A DNA stretch of 64,000 nt from Microbotryomycetes sp. JL201 (Eukaryota; Basidiomycota; Microbotryomycetes). The stretch spans positions 434,001-498,000 of the forward strand of contig JAQYUZ010000007.1 of the NCBI GenBank assembly GCA_033819885.1, read 5' to 3'. Both the position numbers and the translations under genes were made by a program. Each line of letters begins with the position of its first letter. The first letter of the stretch is position 1. A model generated the notes under the pieces. That model worked only from the letters and a program-made list of their open reading frames with translations, made no database searches and was not told the origin of the DNA. Positions 11,303-23,112 of this stretch are shown one piece after another.

Positions 11303-14300
11303 ATGAGTCAACAGCCTCGGCAACCTGCGACCGTCACAAGCAGGCAAATCTGTGCCGCTTTGGCCGCCCTCGCCTCGAGCGCTTGGGCCCTGGCAGGACT
11401 ACGTTGGCTCGTGCTCGCCCCTGTTGTGCTTGCAACAGCTTTCCTGGCAACTATCGGGCTCATTTTGTACCTCGCATGGGTCACAGACGTGAAACGGCGA
11501 CGGGCTTCAGCAGACTTGGCCTTCAAGACATCCTGTTTGAGGCTGAAAAGCGGTCCCAATACGCGTCCGCCCCCATTCACATTCACCTCGAAAGCTGCTT
11601 GGTCCGCCGTTCAAGTCAGAGCGGGCTGGGAGCAGTCGCAAGACGGCGGCAAAGCAGACCTCGCCTGGGCTTCGAGCGAATTGAATGAGGCTATCGACAG
11701 CTTGCTCCAGCTCATCACACGCGACTTTGTACTGAGGTGGTACAAGCGACTTTCAGACTCCCCCGCCTTTCCATCGGCTGTTGATACGGTGCTAAGGCAT
11801 GTCTTGGATCAGGTGGCGCAGCGGGTTTCGTCTGTTGATTGGACAGAACTCGTCGTTGCGCGCATCTTGCCTATAGTCACCACCCATGCAGAGCGATTTC
11901 GCACGGCAGAACATGCGATCCGTGGCCAGCAACTCAGGAATCGTCTAACAGAGTCGAGCGAGCTCGACCTCTTTTTGGCGAACCGGTACGCAGCCGAGAC
12001 GGAGCAAAAGACATTACACGAGAGCGTCAATATCGCCAGTCCAAACTCGAAGCCGGCAGAAGAAGCGTGGCTGCGCTCATTCACAGCGCGGTTGCTGCCG
12101 CTATTGCTTCCGGCGCATGAATGCAACAGCCCAATAGTCGCGACGCTGGTACAGGAAATCGCGGCGTGCACAGTCTTATCAAACATCGTCGAGGCAGTCA
12201 GTGATCCTGATTTCTGGAACCGAATCATTGATCAAAAGGTATGCCGGCACGAGTTAGTCACGGACTCGTTTTGCTCACTCGCATTCGCAGGCCGGAACGG
12301 CAATTCGCGACAAGCGCATGGTGGAGCAATTTCGAGAAGCTCTCAATCGGCAAGGTGCTGCTCTCTCTCAGCTACCCCTATCCTTGATCAATTACCGCAC
12401 AGCGTCTAGCCGACAACCGCATAGCACCGAAATCTCGGCCATGAGCGATCCTCGAGAACTTGACGCTTGGATCCGAGACGTCCGCAAGGTCAAGACTCTG
12501 GCGGAAGCTCGACGTCTGCGCAGCGATGTAACAACGCGGATCAGGCGGACCCGGTTGCGAGTGGGTGAGTCGAAGAGCCTAGATGGCCAAGGTGAACAGT
12601 CCTAAGCTGTTCTCGGACAGGCGAACACGGCCCTGAAGACGTTGTCGACGGAGTCAAGGTCAAGGTTTGGCTGGGCTTCGTCGAGAAGTTGTACACCGCA
12701 AGACAAATGGTAGAAAAACGGATCCGTGAGCTTGGTGGCGAGGACATTAGCGTAAGGCAGAGATTGTTCAGGTCACGTGAGTAAAACCAGACTCATGTAA
12801 AGACTCCGCAGCGAAACACTTTTGTCGACGGTTTCTCCAAGTCGAAAGTCATTGGTTTGCGAGATGTCTTGTCAGCTCCAGGACCACTCTCGTATTTCAT
12901 GGAGTTTCAAGACAGGCGTCAGCGGTCAATCCTGCTGCAGTTCTGGCTTCTTGTCGAAGGTACAAAGGACCCGCTTGATCTCGGCGATTCAACCAAGCCT
13001 GCGACTTTGCAGGACGGATTTGACAGCGACGTGAGGACGATCTGGGACGCATATCTCTCCTCAAATGTGATTCAAGTAGACCCGCAATATATCGACGCCA
13101 TCCGAGAATATCTCGATTTGGTAGACCGTGGCGAGAACGTAAGCCACCTCTCGGCTCGGTTACGCAAGTATATATTCGCAGCGCAGCAAGATGTCTTTTC
13201 AGAGCTAGAAGGGACGGATTTCGAGGCGTTCAAACGATCAGATCTGTACCTGAGGGCGGTGGCTGAGCTGCCTACTGCGGTAGATGGTGTCACGGAAGAA
13301 TCACGGACATCTCCTTTCTTCCAAGCGTCCGAAGTCATGTCTCCGTCTCCGTCAAGACCGCTTCAGGTGCAACGGACCGACACTGCGCCACCTCGGCTGT
13401 CACTCAAGCCCGTCTTTAAAGAAATTCGACCGCCAGGTCAGCGCACGGCATCTGATGGCCAACTGACTACGGACGCAATCCTTCGCAAGACATCAGGCGG
13501 ATCTCTGGACAGCATGTCAAGCTCAATTGCATCGCTGCCAGATCGTGGTCGCCGCCCGACCTTGTCAGATTCATTAGACTTCTTGATGTCCTCGCCGGAC
13601 GTGAAGGATCCCCTTTTCCAAGATGTGGACGAACCATACCCAACATATCGGGCAGAGGGACCAGTCCTCGGCGATCAGGAAGCTGTACAGATTCACACCT
13701 TCGAGGCGATTCAAGAGGCACTGAGCACGATTCTGGCCATGGAGGACACGCGTGCTGACGAAGCGGAGGATCAGTCGAAATTTTCCAAGCCACAGTCTGT
13801 CCATAACGCCTACATGCCCCGGACGACAAGGCCTGACAAGCCCAGTTTTAACGACGACGTGGACTCGTCCGGGTTGCTCTCGAACAATCCATCGGAATCG
13901 GGGTTGATACGGAAGAGCATGTTTGAAGAAGAAGTATTCGCCGACGAAGAGGAACCTGAAGACATCGCGTCAGAGGTCGATTCCGCTTTTGACCTGAGGA
14001 CGATCCGTCTGGCCGCGCCGGGCGATCTCGACTTGCCTGACGAGATTCGCCGACTTTCGAGAGAAATTGAAAGGTTGACGCAGCAAGAGGCGGTCGTCGG
14101 AGCGATGGCCCGCAAGGCCGAATTGACGGGCAACGTCAAAGAGCTCAAGGTCCTGGTCAAGTCACGCGAGAGTCTGCGTCGTGAAATCCGAGCTTTGTCG
14201 TTTCAGAGAGCGCAGTATGAGAGTCAAGAGACGGAGAACAAACTCACGCCTGGCCGCACACGCGTCACGATATCTGGGACCACTCTCGGCCAAACTAACA

Positions 14301-15501
14301 ATCAAACGTTCCAGCTGTACCTGGTCGAAGTACATCAATTGCAAGCTGACGGAACCTTTGGTTCTGGCTGGATTGTTACCCGTCGGTACAGCGAGTTTGC
14401 CACGTTGCACACCAAACTCAAAGACAAGTTTGTCACTGTTCGTGCCCTCGACTTTCCGAGCAAAAAGCTCGTCACTTCATACAGCAAAGATTTTGTCGAA
14501 GCTCGCCGCCGTGGACTAGAACGGTATCTGCAAAAACTCGTGCTCGACTCGGCCATTTGCTCAAGCCAAGAGTTGCGCGCATTCCTGTCGCAGCAAAACA
14601 TTACTCTGCCCAACTTTGACGACTCTGCAAAACAGTCTATCAACTTGTTTCCCGGACAGAGTCTCATGAGATCGTTGTATCGAACATTGACAAGCGGCGT
14701 AGACGACATAATCGGAGTCAACGCGACTTCAATTGTTGACACGGTTATCAGCCGTCTTTCGTATCAAACCGGTGTCGCAGACCTACCAGACGAAGACCTT
14801 GTCGCGCAGGTTATCGGTTCGAAATCGCTCGCAGACGAGTTGAATTCGGGTCAGGAAGGCTTGTCGCACTTTACCGCACCGATCTGCGATTTCTTCATTA
14901 CGCTCTTTCAATTGAAAGATAAGAACCAATGGTTGCGGCGTCAAGCCATTTTGATCATTTTGCAACAAGTACTCGGCGGTACAATCGAGCGGTAAGCATT
15001 TGCTCGAGCGGGCCGGTGACGAGTGCTAAGATTTGATGAATGTCAGCAAATTCCGAGAGGCTGTCAAGCTTTTGACGAGTCAAGCTCAGCTCGCACAGTA
15101 TGTCGAATCGCTGAAAGCGAGTATGTGGCCAGGTGGGCAGCCAAAGGAAAGGGAACTTCCTCGAACCTTTGATCAGAAAGCGGCAACGAAGGATGCTGCG
15201 TTTCGCAAGCTCATGGCGCTCATGCCAGGTAAGCTACCGCCACAGTGAAAGGCTTTTGTTAGCATTGACGAGTGAGATAAAGACGTGGCAGCTAGCTTTA
15301 TTGGACGAAGCAACGCAAAGCACGGAACACGGCAGCTCTTCGCGTTGATCCAGAATCAAAGGCTGAACAAGGTCAGCTATCCGCCACGAGAGATGCCCAT
15401 CAACGCAAAGCTGATGATACGAGCTGCAGCATTTAATTTACACAATCCTTGAAGAAGTCGTTTCCGAGATGTTTCCGGAAATAAGGTTAGGAGCAAAGTA
15501 A
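11303..15501 (+). CDS. MDM1/SNX13-type sorting nexin (TM-PXA-RGS-PX-nexin C)
   Basis: Likely ER-anchored tether at membrane contact sites, as known for yeast Mdm1 and animal SNX13/14/25. The ATG at 11303 leads into a long hydrophobic anchor (ALAGLRWLVLAPVVLATAFL, continuing to LYLAWV). A PXA domain follows (ELNEAIDSLLQLITRDFVLR to DPDFWNRIIDQK), then an RGS-like domain (SAPGPLSYFMEFQDRR ... LLQFWLLVEG), an acidic linker with a coiled coil (EIRRLSREIERLTQQEAVVG), a PX domain (LYLVEVHQL, GWIVTRRYSEFATLH, DFPSKKL) and the nexin C domain (ending NAKHGTRQLFALIQNQRLNK plus HLIYTILEEVVSEMFPE). Six introns are inferred; the three 3' ones were placed from splice sites and restore the nexin C end, giving about 1,250-1,300 residues. 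Intron 12752-12812 joins GGEDIS to RNTFVDGF. Confidence 0.88.
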
Positions 15502-15570
15502 TATTGGTTTTGTCTTGTTTTTCTGTTTCATGTTGCTTGTGACAACAGATTGCACGGATTTGAACACAAT

Positions 15571-17439
15571 CTACAGAAATGCACGAGAGAGTCTAGATGC
15601 GATGATCCATGTCGTCGCACCGATGCCAGCTGCCGATAATACGATTCCTCCTACAATTTCGCCGAGCAACCAGAACCATTCGCGACGAACTTGTTTTCCG
15701 ACCGCTGGGCCCATGGCTACGTCTGCATCTTCCCCTTCGTCATGTGCAAGCTTGTCTTGTCTCCTACTTTCTTCTCGCCAAGCAAACACTGTCCTGCGTT
15801 CGCCGAGGTTGTACATGACCAGCAGAGGGATGACACGTTTGACGAACGACTGTCTATCTCTGTCCCATCCCTTCCTGAACCATGCCCTACCGAATCGTAC
15901 AAACACCCAAGAGCACCACACGTCAAACTCGACCGACATCCTGTCTCTGAAAGACGCGCGAGGGATTGACAATTGGTCTGCGAGGCCTGTGCCTAACAGT
16001 CTTCTTGAATATTGGAGGTGATGACCGATCGATTGCTTGCGTGGTGGTCTTTCAGAAACGGCCGAGAGAATCTTGTACGTCGGCGTTTGCATGGGATCAG
16101 ACGGAGAGTGTTCTGGGAACGCGTCGAATGCAAGAGAGGCAAACGCTGACTCGGCATCCTGGAACGTTGTTCCATAGAATTCTTGAAGTATGTCTGCATC
16201 GATACCGAGGTAGTATCTGTCGAATACATGTCAGATGACTGCTGAGGCGGTTCTGACACGTCTCACTTGCCCTACGTAGCGCCATGCAATTTGATAGCTG
16301 GATACCTCAAAGTCTGTCAGGTGAATCCCAGTGCGCCTTAACGACCATATCGGCGCAATCATGAATGCGCCAAGAACTGTCGCGAGATCGCTGCGAGCAA
16401 AGAGTCTGTCAGAAAAGAACCCCGATCCCCGGTTTCTGACAAAACGCACGCCTGATTGATAGGAACACCATGCTCTTCATAGTCGTACTTGCCGTCTTTC
16501 CCAAGCCCAAGTCGGATCTTGCGCCTTACTTGAGCATGCAGCAATCTGACACGCACCGTACTCCGCCACCCTTTGCCTTTTCCGACTCTCATGTCTGTCA
16601 TGGCGTCCAACACGAACAGAGTTGTTTCCAACAATCGTCGGTATGTGGCGTCGCGCGAGTTTGAAGTCAAGTAAGCGGTGGCCTTCATGACGCTTGCCAA
16701 GTGTGGTGCGCCGAACCCTCCAGCGAGCGAGAAATGCATCAAAGCTGTGAAAATGCTTCCAGCGTACCTCCAAAAAACGGCTTGACCCTCTTCCAAACTC
16801 GGACCGAGTTGGGAAGTTTGACCCCATCTGTCGTTCCTTCGCATTGCCTCGTCCGGCGTGCCTCGAGCCTGGTAGTCTTTGTACAATGGGTTCTCAAAAC
16901 CGAGTTCTGGTGGGGGTTCGTTCATCATCTGCTTCCAAAACCGCTGAACGGTGTCTTCTGTTGCTGTCCCAGATTCGCCACTCGATCGTCGCAAGTGCCT
17001 CTCGATAGCTTCGAGCGCGTCTTGGCCGGGTTTTAGGTTCAAAAAGTCGACGACGTCGTCTGCCAAAGAGTCTGACATGTGTCGGAGTGGCTTGAGCGTT
17101 GATGGTCGACGACACTTGTCGTTGACGAGCGTGACATAGTCCCAGCGTCTGATGACGGTACCGTCTGGAACATGTTCAGTTTGTTCTGTACAACCCTCAA
17201 GTCAGCGTTGTACTCGAATTTCGATGCAGTTGGCCATGAGCAGCGGCCGCCCCCAGGCTTGGCGTGTGCGGGATGCAAGCGTCCACTCGGTACTTGCCCC
17301 TGTCCTTGATCTCGACAATTTGATCAGGCTCAAGCCTTGCAGGCTGTGCGCCGACGAACAACGTCTCGCGCGTGAACATGGCGGCGACTTTAGCGAAACC
17401 GACGAGTGCGCGAAACTTGCGGCGATCGGAGGCCTGCAT
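15571..17439 (-). CDS. ER-bound oxygenase mpaB / rubber-oxygenase-like protein (DUF2236)
   Basis: Member of the mpaB/latex-clearing-protein family, heme-associated oxygenases; the substrate is unknown. Recognisable blocks in order are EEGQAVFWRYAGSIFTALMH, the conserved SLAGGFGAPHLASVM stretch, TTLFVLDAMTD, a histidine-bearing RVRLLHAQVRRKI, the EHGVPINQ motif, DLATVLGAFMIAPIWSLRRT and WRYVGYYLGIDAD. The last ~170 residues are a basic region and a C-terminal transmembrane helix (GEIVGGIVLSAAGIGATTWI), consistent with tail anchoring to the ER. The start is the first true ATG in the N-terminal frame at 17439; the join of that exon to the one starting DGTVIRRWDYVTLVND near 17160 could not be fixed. 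A GC-AG intron splits WRYVG from YYLGID (16217-16270). Confidence 0.78.
16217..16270 (-). other. GC-AG intron in the mpaB-like gene
   Basis: The donor reads GG|GCAAGTGAG and the acceptor TTCGACAG|A. Only this GC donor keeps frame and yields the family-typical WRYVGYYLG; nearby GT dinucleotides do not. GCAAGT is the standard context for the minor GC donor class. Length is 54 nt. Confidence 0.75.
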
Positions 17440-17553
17440 GTCATTCAATGTACCAAGATCGTATGCGGCAGCGAGCAGAGACTGCGGCGAGGCTGATTAA
17501 CGTGTAGCCGTCTCGTGAAAATATGCATTACATCAAATGTCGAGGATGATCAA

Positions 17554-17565
17554 AGTCACGTGACT
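17554..17565. promoter_or_regulatory. Perfect 12-bp palindrome AGTCACGTGACT (E-box)
   Basis: A perfect inverted repeat centred on CACGTG, the core bound by bHLH factors such as Cbf1 in fungi. It lies between the ALDH stop and the mpaB-like start, so it is placed to serve the mpaB-like promoter. Function is inferred from sequence only. Confidence 0.4.
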
Positions 17566-17568
17566 CGG

Positions 17569-19590
17569 CTACTCGAACTTGACACCCTGCGCCATAGCCA
17601 CTTGATTGCTCCAGTTCAACGTGCACGAGCTCCACCTCACATACTGTATTCCGGTGGCGTCAGAACGTCTTGATCATCACCCCTACTCAGAGATCGGCCT
17701 CACCTGCTTCCAAGCGTCTCCACCACTCTCTCGTCCCCAGCCAGTCGACTTGTTGCCGCCGAACGGCGCTCCTGATCCAGGTCAAATGCCGCCGTCAGCT
17801 CCCGAACATCCGCTCAGCCGACTTGTATCAAAGCCACTAACCAATCTCAGCTCCCGAGGTTGACCCATTAACGTTGACAACTGAGGTGTAGGCCATAGAC
17901 GGTCAGCTAGGCAATCGACTTTGTAAGGATCATAAACAAGTCAACGACGCACTGCCGCAATCACTGCCTTCAGGTCCGATCCACTTGAATGCGTTCGACA
18001 TGTTCCTGCGTTGTCACACGGCGCCGTCAGCTCACCATCAAAGGGCTCAGACACTAACCACAATCAGCAGATTTTCTCACTGAGTGAACAAAGCGGAGGA
18101 GAGACCCTGATTGACAGAGTTGTTGAGCTCGATCGCCTCTTCGAGCGTCGAGAACGTAGACACGTAGAGAACTGTCCGATCAGAGTCAATTTATCTGCAC
18201 GAGTGCTACGCGCAGTGGACTGACTTGGAGCAAAAGTCTCTTCTTGCATGATCGGGAAATCTCGACCGCCGTTTGGAACTTTGACGATTGTCGGTTCGAC
18301 CCAATTGCCACCCGCCAATGCTTGATCAACTTTGGCTCTCTTGCCGCCGACCAAGACTTGACCTCCAAGTTTCTCAATCTCGTTCATAGCACGCTCAAAC
18401 CTCTGGACAGAATCCGCCGAATGGAGCGGGCCGATCAACGTGCCCTCGACCGTGGGGTCGCCGATTCGGTCTGATGTAGACTTGTACGCCTTGACGAGCG
18501 AGCTCAGGAAATCATCTGCAATATCCTGCTGCAAGAACAATCGACGGGTCGTCGTGCATCGCTGTCCAGCAGTGCCAAGAGCTGAGAACAGTGTAGCTCG
18601 AAGTGCGAGTTGCATGTTGGCGTCGTTTAAAACGATCGCAGCATTGTTGCCACCGAGTTCGAGAATTGTCTTGCCGAAACGCTGGGCCACAGCAGATCCG
18701 ACTTGGCGACCTCTCTCTTCCGAACCTGTGAACGAAAGCAAGTCGACGCGCTTGTCCTTGACGAGCGCGCTCCCGACGTTGCCTTCACCACAGACGAGAG
18801 CGGCGAGGGATCCGGGCAGCTTGTGCTGCTCCAAGACTGAAGCGATGATTTTCGTAGTGGCAATCGCCGAAAGTGAAGTAGTTGGCGCAGGCTTCCACAC
18901 GGTCGAGTTTCCGCAAGTGAAAGACAGGGCAAAGTTCCATCCGTAGACGGCTGTCGGGAAATTAAAGGCCGAGATCTAAGAAAGCCGTCACAGTTAAGCT
19001 TGTCTTCCGATTGAACATATGGATGGACTTACGACGCCTACGACGCCCAAAGGGTTGGCCACCTCGGTGATAAAGTGCTCACTCCTCTCACTTGGTACGA
19101 CCGTCCCCCCGATACTGCGAGCCAGGCCCTGAGCTACTTCTACGACGTCAATGATCTCCTGGACCTCTCCGCGTCCTTCGCTCGCAATCTTTCCCATCTC
19201 GAGCGAAACGAGCAAACCCAAGTCGTCCTTGAACCTCTTGAGCTCTGCCTGAATGTCACTCAGAACGACTCCCCTCGTCGGCGCAGGAACCTTGCGCCAA
19301 TACTTGTAAGCGTCGCGACATGACTCGAGCACAACGTCGACTTCATCTTGAGAAGCTGTCTGAACTCTGGCGAGAACTTTGCCAGTTGCTGGATTCTTGC
19401 TCTCGATCACCGGACCAGAGCCGGACCACTGAGTTGTAGAGGCGCTAGCACCGTGGTACACTCCTGAAACCGGCGTCGTGTCTCCCGAGCCGAGACCGAG
19501 TCTGTCGAGGACGCCCGCAGCGGTCGAGAGGCGACGTTGTGACGTGGAGCGGGCGACTTCGGCCGCCCGAGAAGCTCTCATTCGAAGCAT
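17569..19590 (-). CDS. ALDH7A1 (antiquitin)-type aldehyde dehydrogenase, probably mitochondrial
   Basis: NAD-dependent aldehyde dehydrogenase of the ALDH7 family; in other eukaryotes it oxidises alpha-aminoadipic semialdehyde in lysine breakdown. The start at 19590 gives a basic, Ser/Arg-rich presequence (MLRMRASRAAEVARSTSQRR) suited to mitochondrial import. Seen in order: ESKNPATGKVLARVQTAS, ISAFNFPTAVYGWNFALSF, GNSTVWKPAPTT, the NAD-binding LLSFTGSEERGRQVGS, the catalytic Glu motif LELGGNNAAIVL, the catalytic Cys in GTAGQRCTTTRR, and MQEETFAPVLYVSTF. GQRCTTTRR with LELGGNN is typical of ALDH7. The C-terminus (IGPEGSDCG, VNVNGSTSGAEIG, FGGNKSTGWGRESGGDAWKQ) is spread over several small exons, ending at 17569. 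The order of motifs is complete and no key residue is missing. Confidence 0.88.
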
Positions 19591-19925
19591 TGCGATTGTT
19601 TTGGTCACGACACCGTTTTTTGATCCAGTGAGCCAGCAGGAAGACGAGCGGTGCGACTTGCTGTCCCAGCCGACGGCACACCGTCCGCAGCTCTGGGGAG
19701 ATCACGTGCCATATTAGTGCCATGAAACTACGAGTGAGCATTCGCTAAAGTCAATTCGATGGCTTCATTCAAACTTTAGGCCCATGTCGACTTGACACGG
19801 TCACCTGCACGGCCCCGAACTATCCAGACCCGCTTGCTTTGCGAATCAAACAAAATGACAACAAAAGAAAGAAACAAGCTCAAATTGGTAGGTCTACAGA
19901 CAAGCAAATCCCGCAAACACAAAAG
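19591..19925. other. Intergenic region between ALDH start and Ies4 stop
   Basis: About 335 bases holding the ALDH promoter side and the Ies4 3' flank. A CACGTG core (GATCACGTGCC) lies near 19700. Nothing else is recognisable. Confidence 0.4.
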
Positions 19926-20974
19926 TCAAGCGGGAACTGGACTGTTCTTGGTCGATATGCTAGTTGGCGTCGCCCCACGGGCAGATGGCGCCGGTACATG
20001 TCTTATAGGCACGGCCGTCCTCGCCGTCGTTGAGGAAGCTGTGTTGGCCGGCCTCGTCTTTCTCATCTCGGCATACAGCGAGACAGGAGCTGTCAAAAGA
20101 GCAAAGGATCAGCACAGTCCTTGAGACTGTGCGACGGTCCGTCAAATCAACAGAAGCAGGACGTACCACCGATCCAACTTCTCAGTTTGATTGTGTTACC
20201 GCTCACTGTTGTAATGTCTTGCTGCCCTTGATGCCATTTGCGTGGTTTCGGCGTGCGATAGTCTGGAATCATGGACGATGGCCAGCCAGTAGACACTCGA
20301 CCGGCATTCACCGTCGATTGTGCTTGTAAGGTGCTTGATGGTCCAGCTGCAACCGTGTTTGACCCTGTTCTGGACATGGAAGGCGAGCCGACACCGGAGG
20401 CGGGCTGAAGGGTCGGCAATTGAGTGGCTGCACAAGTTCGCAGAACCGTAGTCAGCATTTAGAGAGTTCTCTCATGCCGGTCCATTGGCGAATGGGAAAG
20501 AGACTGACTGTCAACCTGCCCCGCCACTATGGTTCTGCGAGTTTGCGGCTGTCAATCTCTACAGCCCAGCGGGGGTCCGTGCTAGCAAACGACTGACCCT
20601 TTCAGTCCTTTGCGCCACGCCTTGCCAGGTCCAGGCTCGCCGGCCGCTCGTCGTGGTGCTCGCTTGCGTTTCGGTTTCGTGTCAGACGTTCCTGCGTCCG
20701 AGTCGGGCGCGCTTGATGACGGCAGAGCTTCGAGTTTGGGCAAGACCATATGTCCTAGTGTCATGTTCGGGGCAGGCGAGCCTGTGATCGAGGAGGGCTG
20801 CGGGTGCGGAGGCATCGCGGGTACAGCGTCGACGGCGCCGCCGAATGCATTGCTATCACTTGCGACTGCGCTCTGAGCTGTGGTTGCTGTCGGAACCGTG
20901 CCTGCGCTCGGATCTTGGGCAGCCGTCGTAGCATTGCCCAGCTTGAACTTGAGCTTGAGCGGCGCAGATGACAT
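19926..20974 (-). CDS. ies4: INO80 chromatin-remodelling complex subunit Ies4
   Basis: Likely small subunit of the INO80 nucleosome remodeller, acting in the nucleus. The N-terminus is the family-typical MSSAPLKLKFKLGN, which fixes the start at 20974. A long Ala/Pro/Ser-rich linker follows, with a basic patch (KPKRKRAPRRAAGEPGPGKA). The second half carries the conserved signature YRTPKPRKWHQGQQDITTVS followed by GNTIKLRSW, the 'PRKW..G' block of Ies4 proteins. A donor at 20169-20175 (GTACGTCC) and an acceptor at CTTTTGACAG give a last exon reading APVSLYAEMRKTRPA and ending at 19926; without it the protein stops at 20147. The splice joint around 20460-20600 is certain to exist but its exact bases were not resolved. 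Confidence 0.72.
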
Positions 20975-21554
20975 GTCTTGTTTCGCGTGATTCAGGTTGT
21001 TCCGGTCGTGCCAGTTCCTAACGGGCGCTCGAGCGAGCGCGCGTGAATGACACCGTGACGACACAGGAGGTTGCGAAAGGAGACGAAGTCCAGACCCATC
21101 AACTCGCCTAGCCCATCCACACACCCACTGCCAAGGCAGCTTGATAGCGGTCGGGGCATCTGGCCTCTGCGCTCTCTTAACGTTTCACACCCGGATCGCT
21201 CATCAGTCAGTCTCGTGCTCGGGCCGCAGTCACCTCGACCGTAGACCGGTCAGACGCAGCTCTTTGCCGTCCAGGTACAAGCACACGCCAGAAGTAAGTG
21301 ACAGAGAATGAAGGCGATACGCTCAGCCCATTCGTATCACGTTCAGAGCCCATCAGAGCTCTTGAGCGAGTATTCGGTCCTGGTCCAGAAAAAGAACGCA
21401 GGTCGCGCTCGCGCGAGACCAGCGAGACTCGGTGTTCACACGATCATCACTTGTCCTCCCACGCATGCTGAGCTACCTGACACCTGACGCTGACCTGACT
21501 TTTGGCGTTTTGACAGCGATTAGGCAGAGAGTTGGTGTCGCTCGCTCGCCCGCC
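20975..21554. promoter_or_regulatory. Divergent intergenic promoter region (Ies4 / mitochondrial uL2m)
   Basis: About 580 bases between head-to-head genes. It contains runs of CTCG/GCGAG-rich sequence, but no clear TATA box or palindromic E-box was seen. Open frames crossing it lack family resemblance. Confidence 0.45.
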
Positions 21555-22865
21555 ATGGCTTCACAATTGTCCAAGAACGCGCGTACCGTTCTAGCATCCA
21601 CGTCTCGCGCTCTGTCGACATCGGCATGCGCGCGTAAAGCAGCGACGAGTCCGACGACGACCGTCGTCACCGCAAATGGCGAATTGAAGCAGCGCCGCGT
21701 GCTCACCTTTGCCAGAAAGACGGGCCAGTCCCAATTCAAAACATTTCTGCCCGTCACGCCGTCCCTACGACATCTGCGACAGCCGATTTCCGAGCACTTG
21801 TGGAAAGGCGAGCCGCTCAGGGCTTTGACGATTGCAAAACGCTCCACCGGCGGCCGCAACAATACTGGACGGATCACGGTCAGGGCACGTGGCGGAGGTC
21901 ACAAGAGGAGGATACGCTTGGTCGACTTTTACAGACGCGAGGGAGGCGAGCAGATTGTCGAACGCATCGAATACGACCCTGGACGCTCCGCGCACATCGC
22001 CTTGCTCAAGCACACCGTGACCGGCAACCTCAGCTATATTCTCGCGCCTGCGACGTTGCGAGCTGGTGACACTGTCCAGTCGTTCCGTTCTGGAGTCCCG
22101 GCCACGTTTACGCTCGACCCAACCGCGGCGGACGACATGGACCCTGCCGCGCCACAAAGCGTGCTGCCACCGGCGGGGCCCGCTGCCACTCTGCCTGGCA
22201 TGCGACCGTCTGTCGTTGCCGAGAAGAAACAAATGACCCCGCAAAAAATGTCGCCGTTCGACAATATCGACCTTGGCACGTTGCGGTCTGTTGCCATTAA
22301 GCCTGGCAATTGCCTGCCTTTGCAACTGATTCCGGTCGGTACGGTCATCCATGCCATCACTCTGTCTCCAGAAGGTCCTGCAATCCTGGCCCGATCGGCC
22401 GGCGCGTCTGCCCGAATCATATCGGCCACGAGCTCGACGGGCAAGCACGCGCAAATTAGGCTCAACAGCGGCGAAGTTCGACTCGTCGGTCTGAATTGCA
22501 TCGCGAGCGTTGGTGAAGTTTCAAATGCGGACCACCAACATCGCAATTATGGTAAAGCGGGTCGGATGCGCTGGCTCGGGTTCAGGCCTCAATCGCGAGG
22601 TGTGGCCATGAATGCGTGAGTACCCATTTTTGTTTCGTCCCGCTTCTCTATTCGCTTTTGCTATGATGGCCACTTATGCTTTTCCTTTAATGTTATCAGC
22701 ACGGACCATCCTCATGGCGGTGGACGTGGTAAATCCAAGGGTAACAATCACCCACGAGACAAATGGGGCAACGGCGCCAAGGGTCAACGGACGAGGCCAC
22801 CGCATTCCAAGAATGGCAACAAGATGGTTGTTAAATCGCGCAAGGAAGCTAGTCAAAGGCGGTAG
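21555..22865 (+). CDS. RML2: Mitochondrial large-subunit ribosomal protein uL2m
   Basis: Mitochondrial ribosomal protein L2, part of the peptidyl-transferase region of the large subunit. The ATG at 21555 starts a classic presequence (MASQLSKNARTVLASTSRAL). The L2 RNA-binding core follows: RSTGGRNNTGRITVRARGGG, HKRRIRLVDFYRR, ERIEYDPGRSAHIALL. The second half has LPLQLIPVGTVIHAI, RSAGASARII and EVRLVGLNCIASVGEVSN. A ~55-residue Pro/Ala/Met-rich insert, absent from bacterial L2, sits between DTVQSFRSG and GTLRSVAIKPGN. After one intron (donor GTGAGTACCC near 22616) the final exon encodes the invariant TDHPHGGGRGKSKG loop and a basic tail, ending at 22865. The His of that loop matters for peptide-bond formation in bacterial L2. 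Confidence 0.92.
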
Positions 22866-23112
22866 AAGGTGCCTGTGTGTGTTGTGTCTTGCAAAGCGAA
22901 GCGGGGCTTTCTGGCGGTTTATGCGAAAAGACTTTCATCGTCAAATTTGAATTTGTGTGGTTGAGCGGAGTCTTTGATTACTTCATGCGAGAATGTCATG
23001 AAACGGATGTCGTGTCCCAGGCTGCTCGCCGTGTTGAAATGCATTCGCCGCGCGATTCCCGATCAGAAACCGGAGCGCCATTCCTCTCTCATCAACCGAC
23101 AGCATCCATCCA

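Noticed and set aside
21432-21554. Upstream extension of the uL2m frame to 21432 or 21465
   Set aside because: 21432 is a GTG codon, and the ATG at 21465 would put a non-targeting peptide before the clear mitochondrial presequence that begins at 21555.
21765-22454. Minus-strand open frame of about 230 codons opposite mitochondrial uL2m
   Set aside because: Arg-rich antisense shadow of the ribosomal protein; no domain seen.
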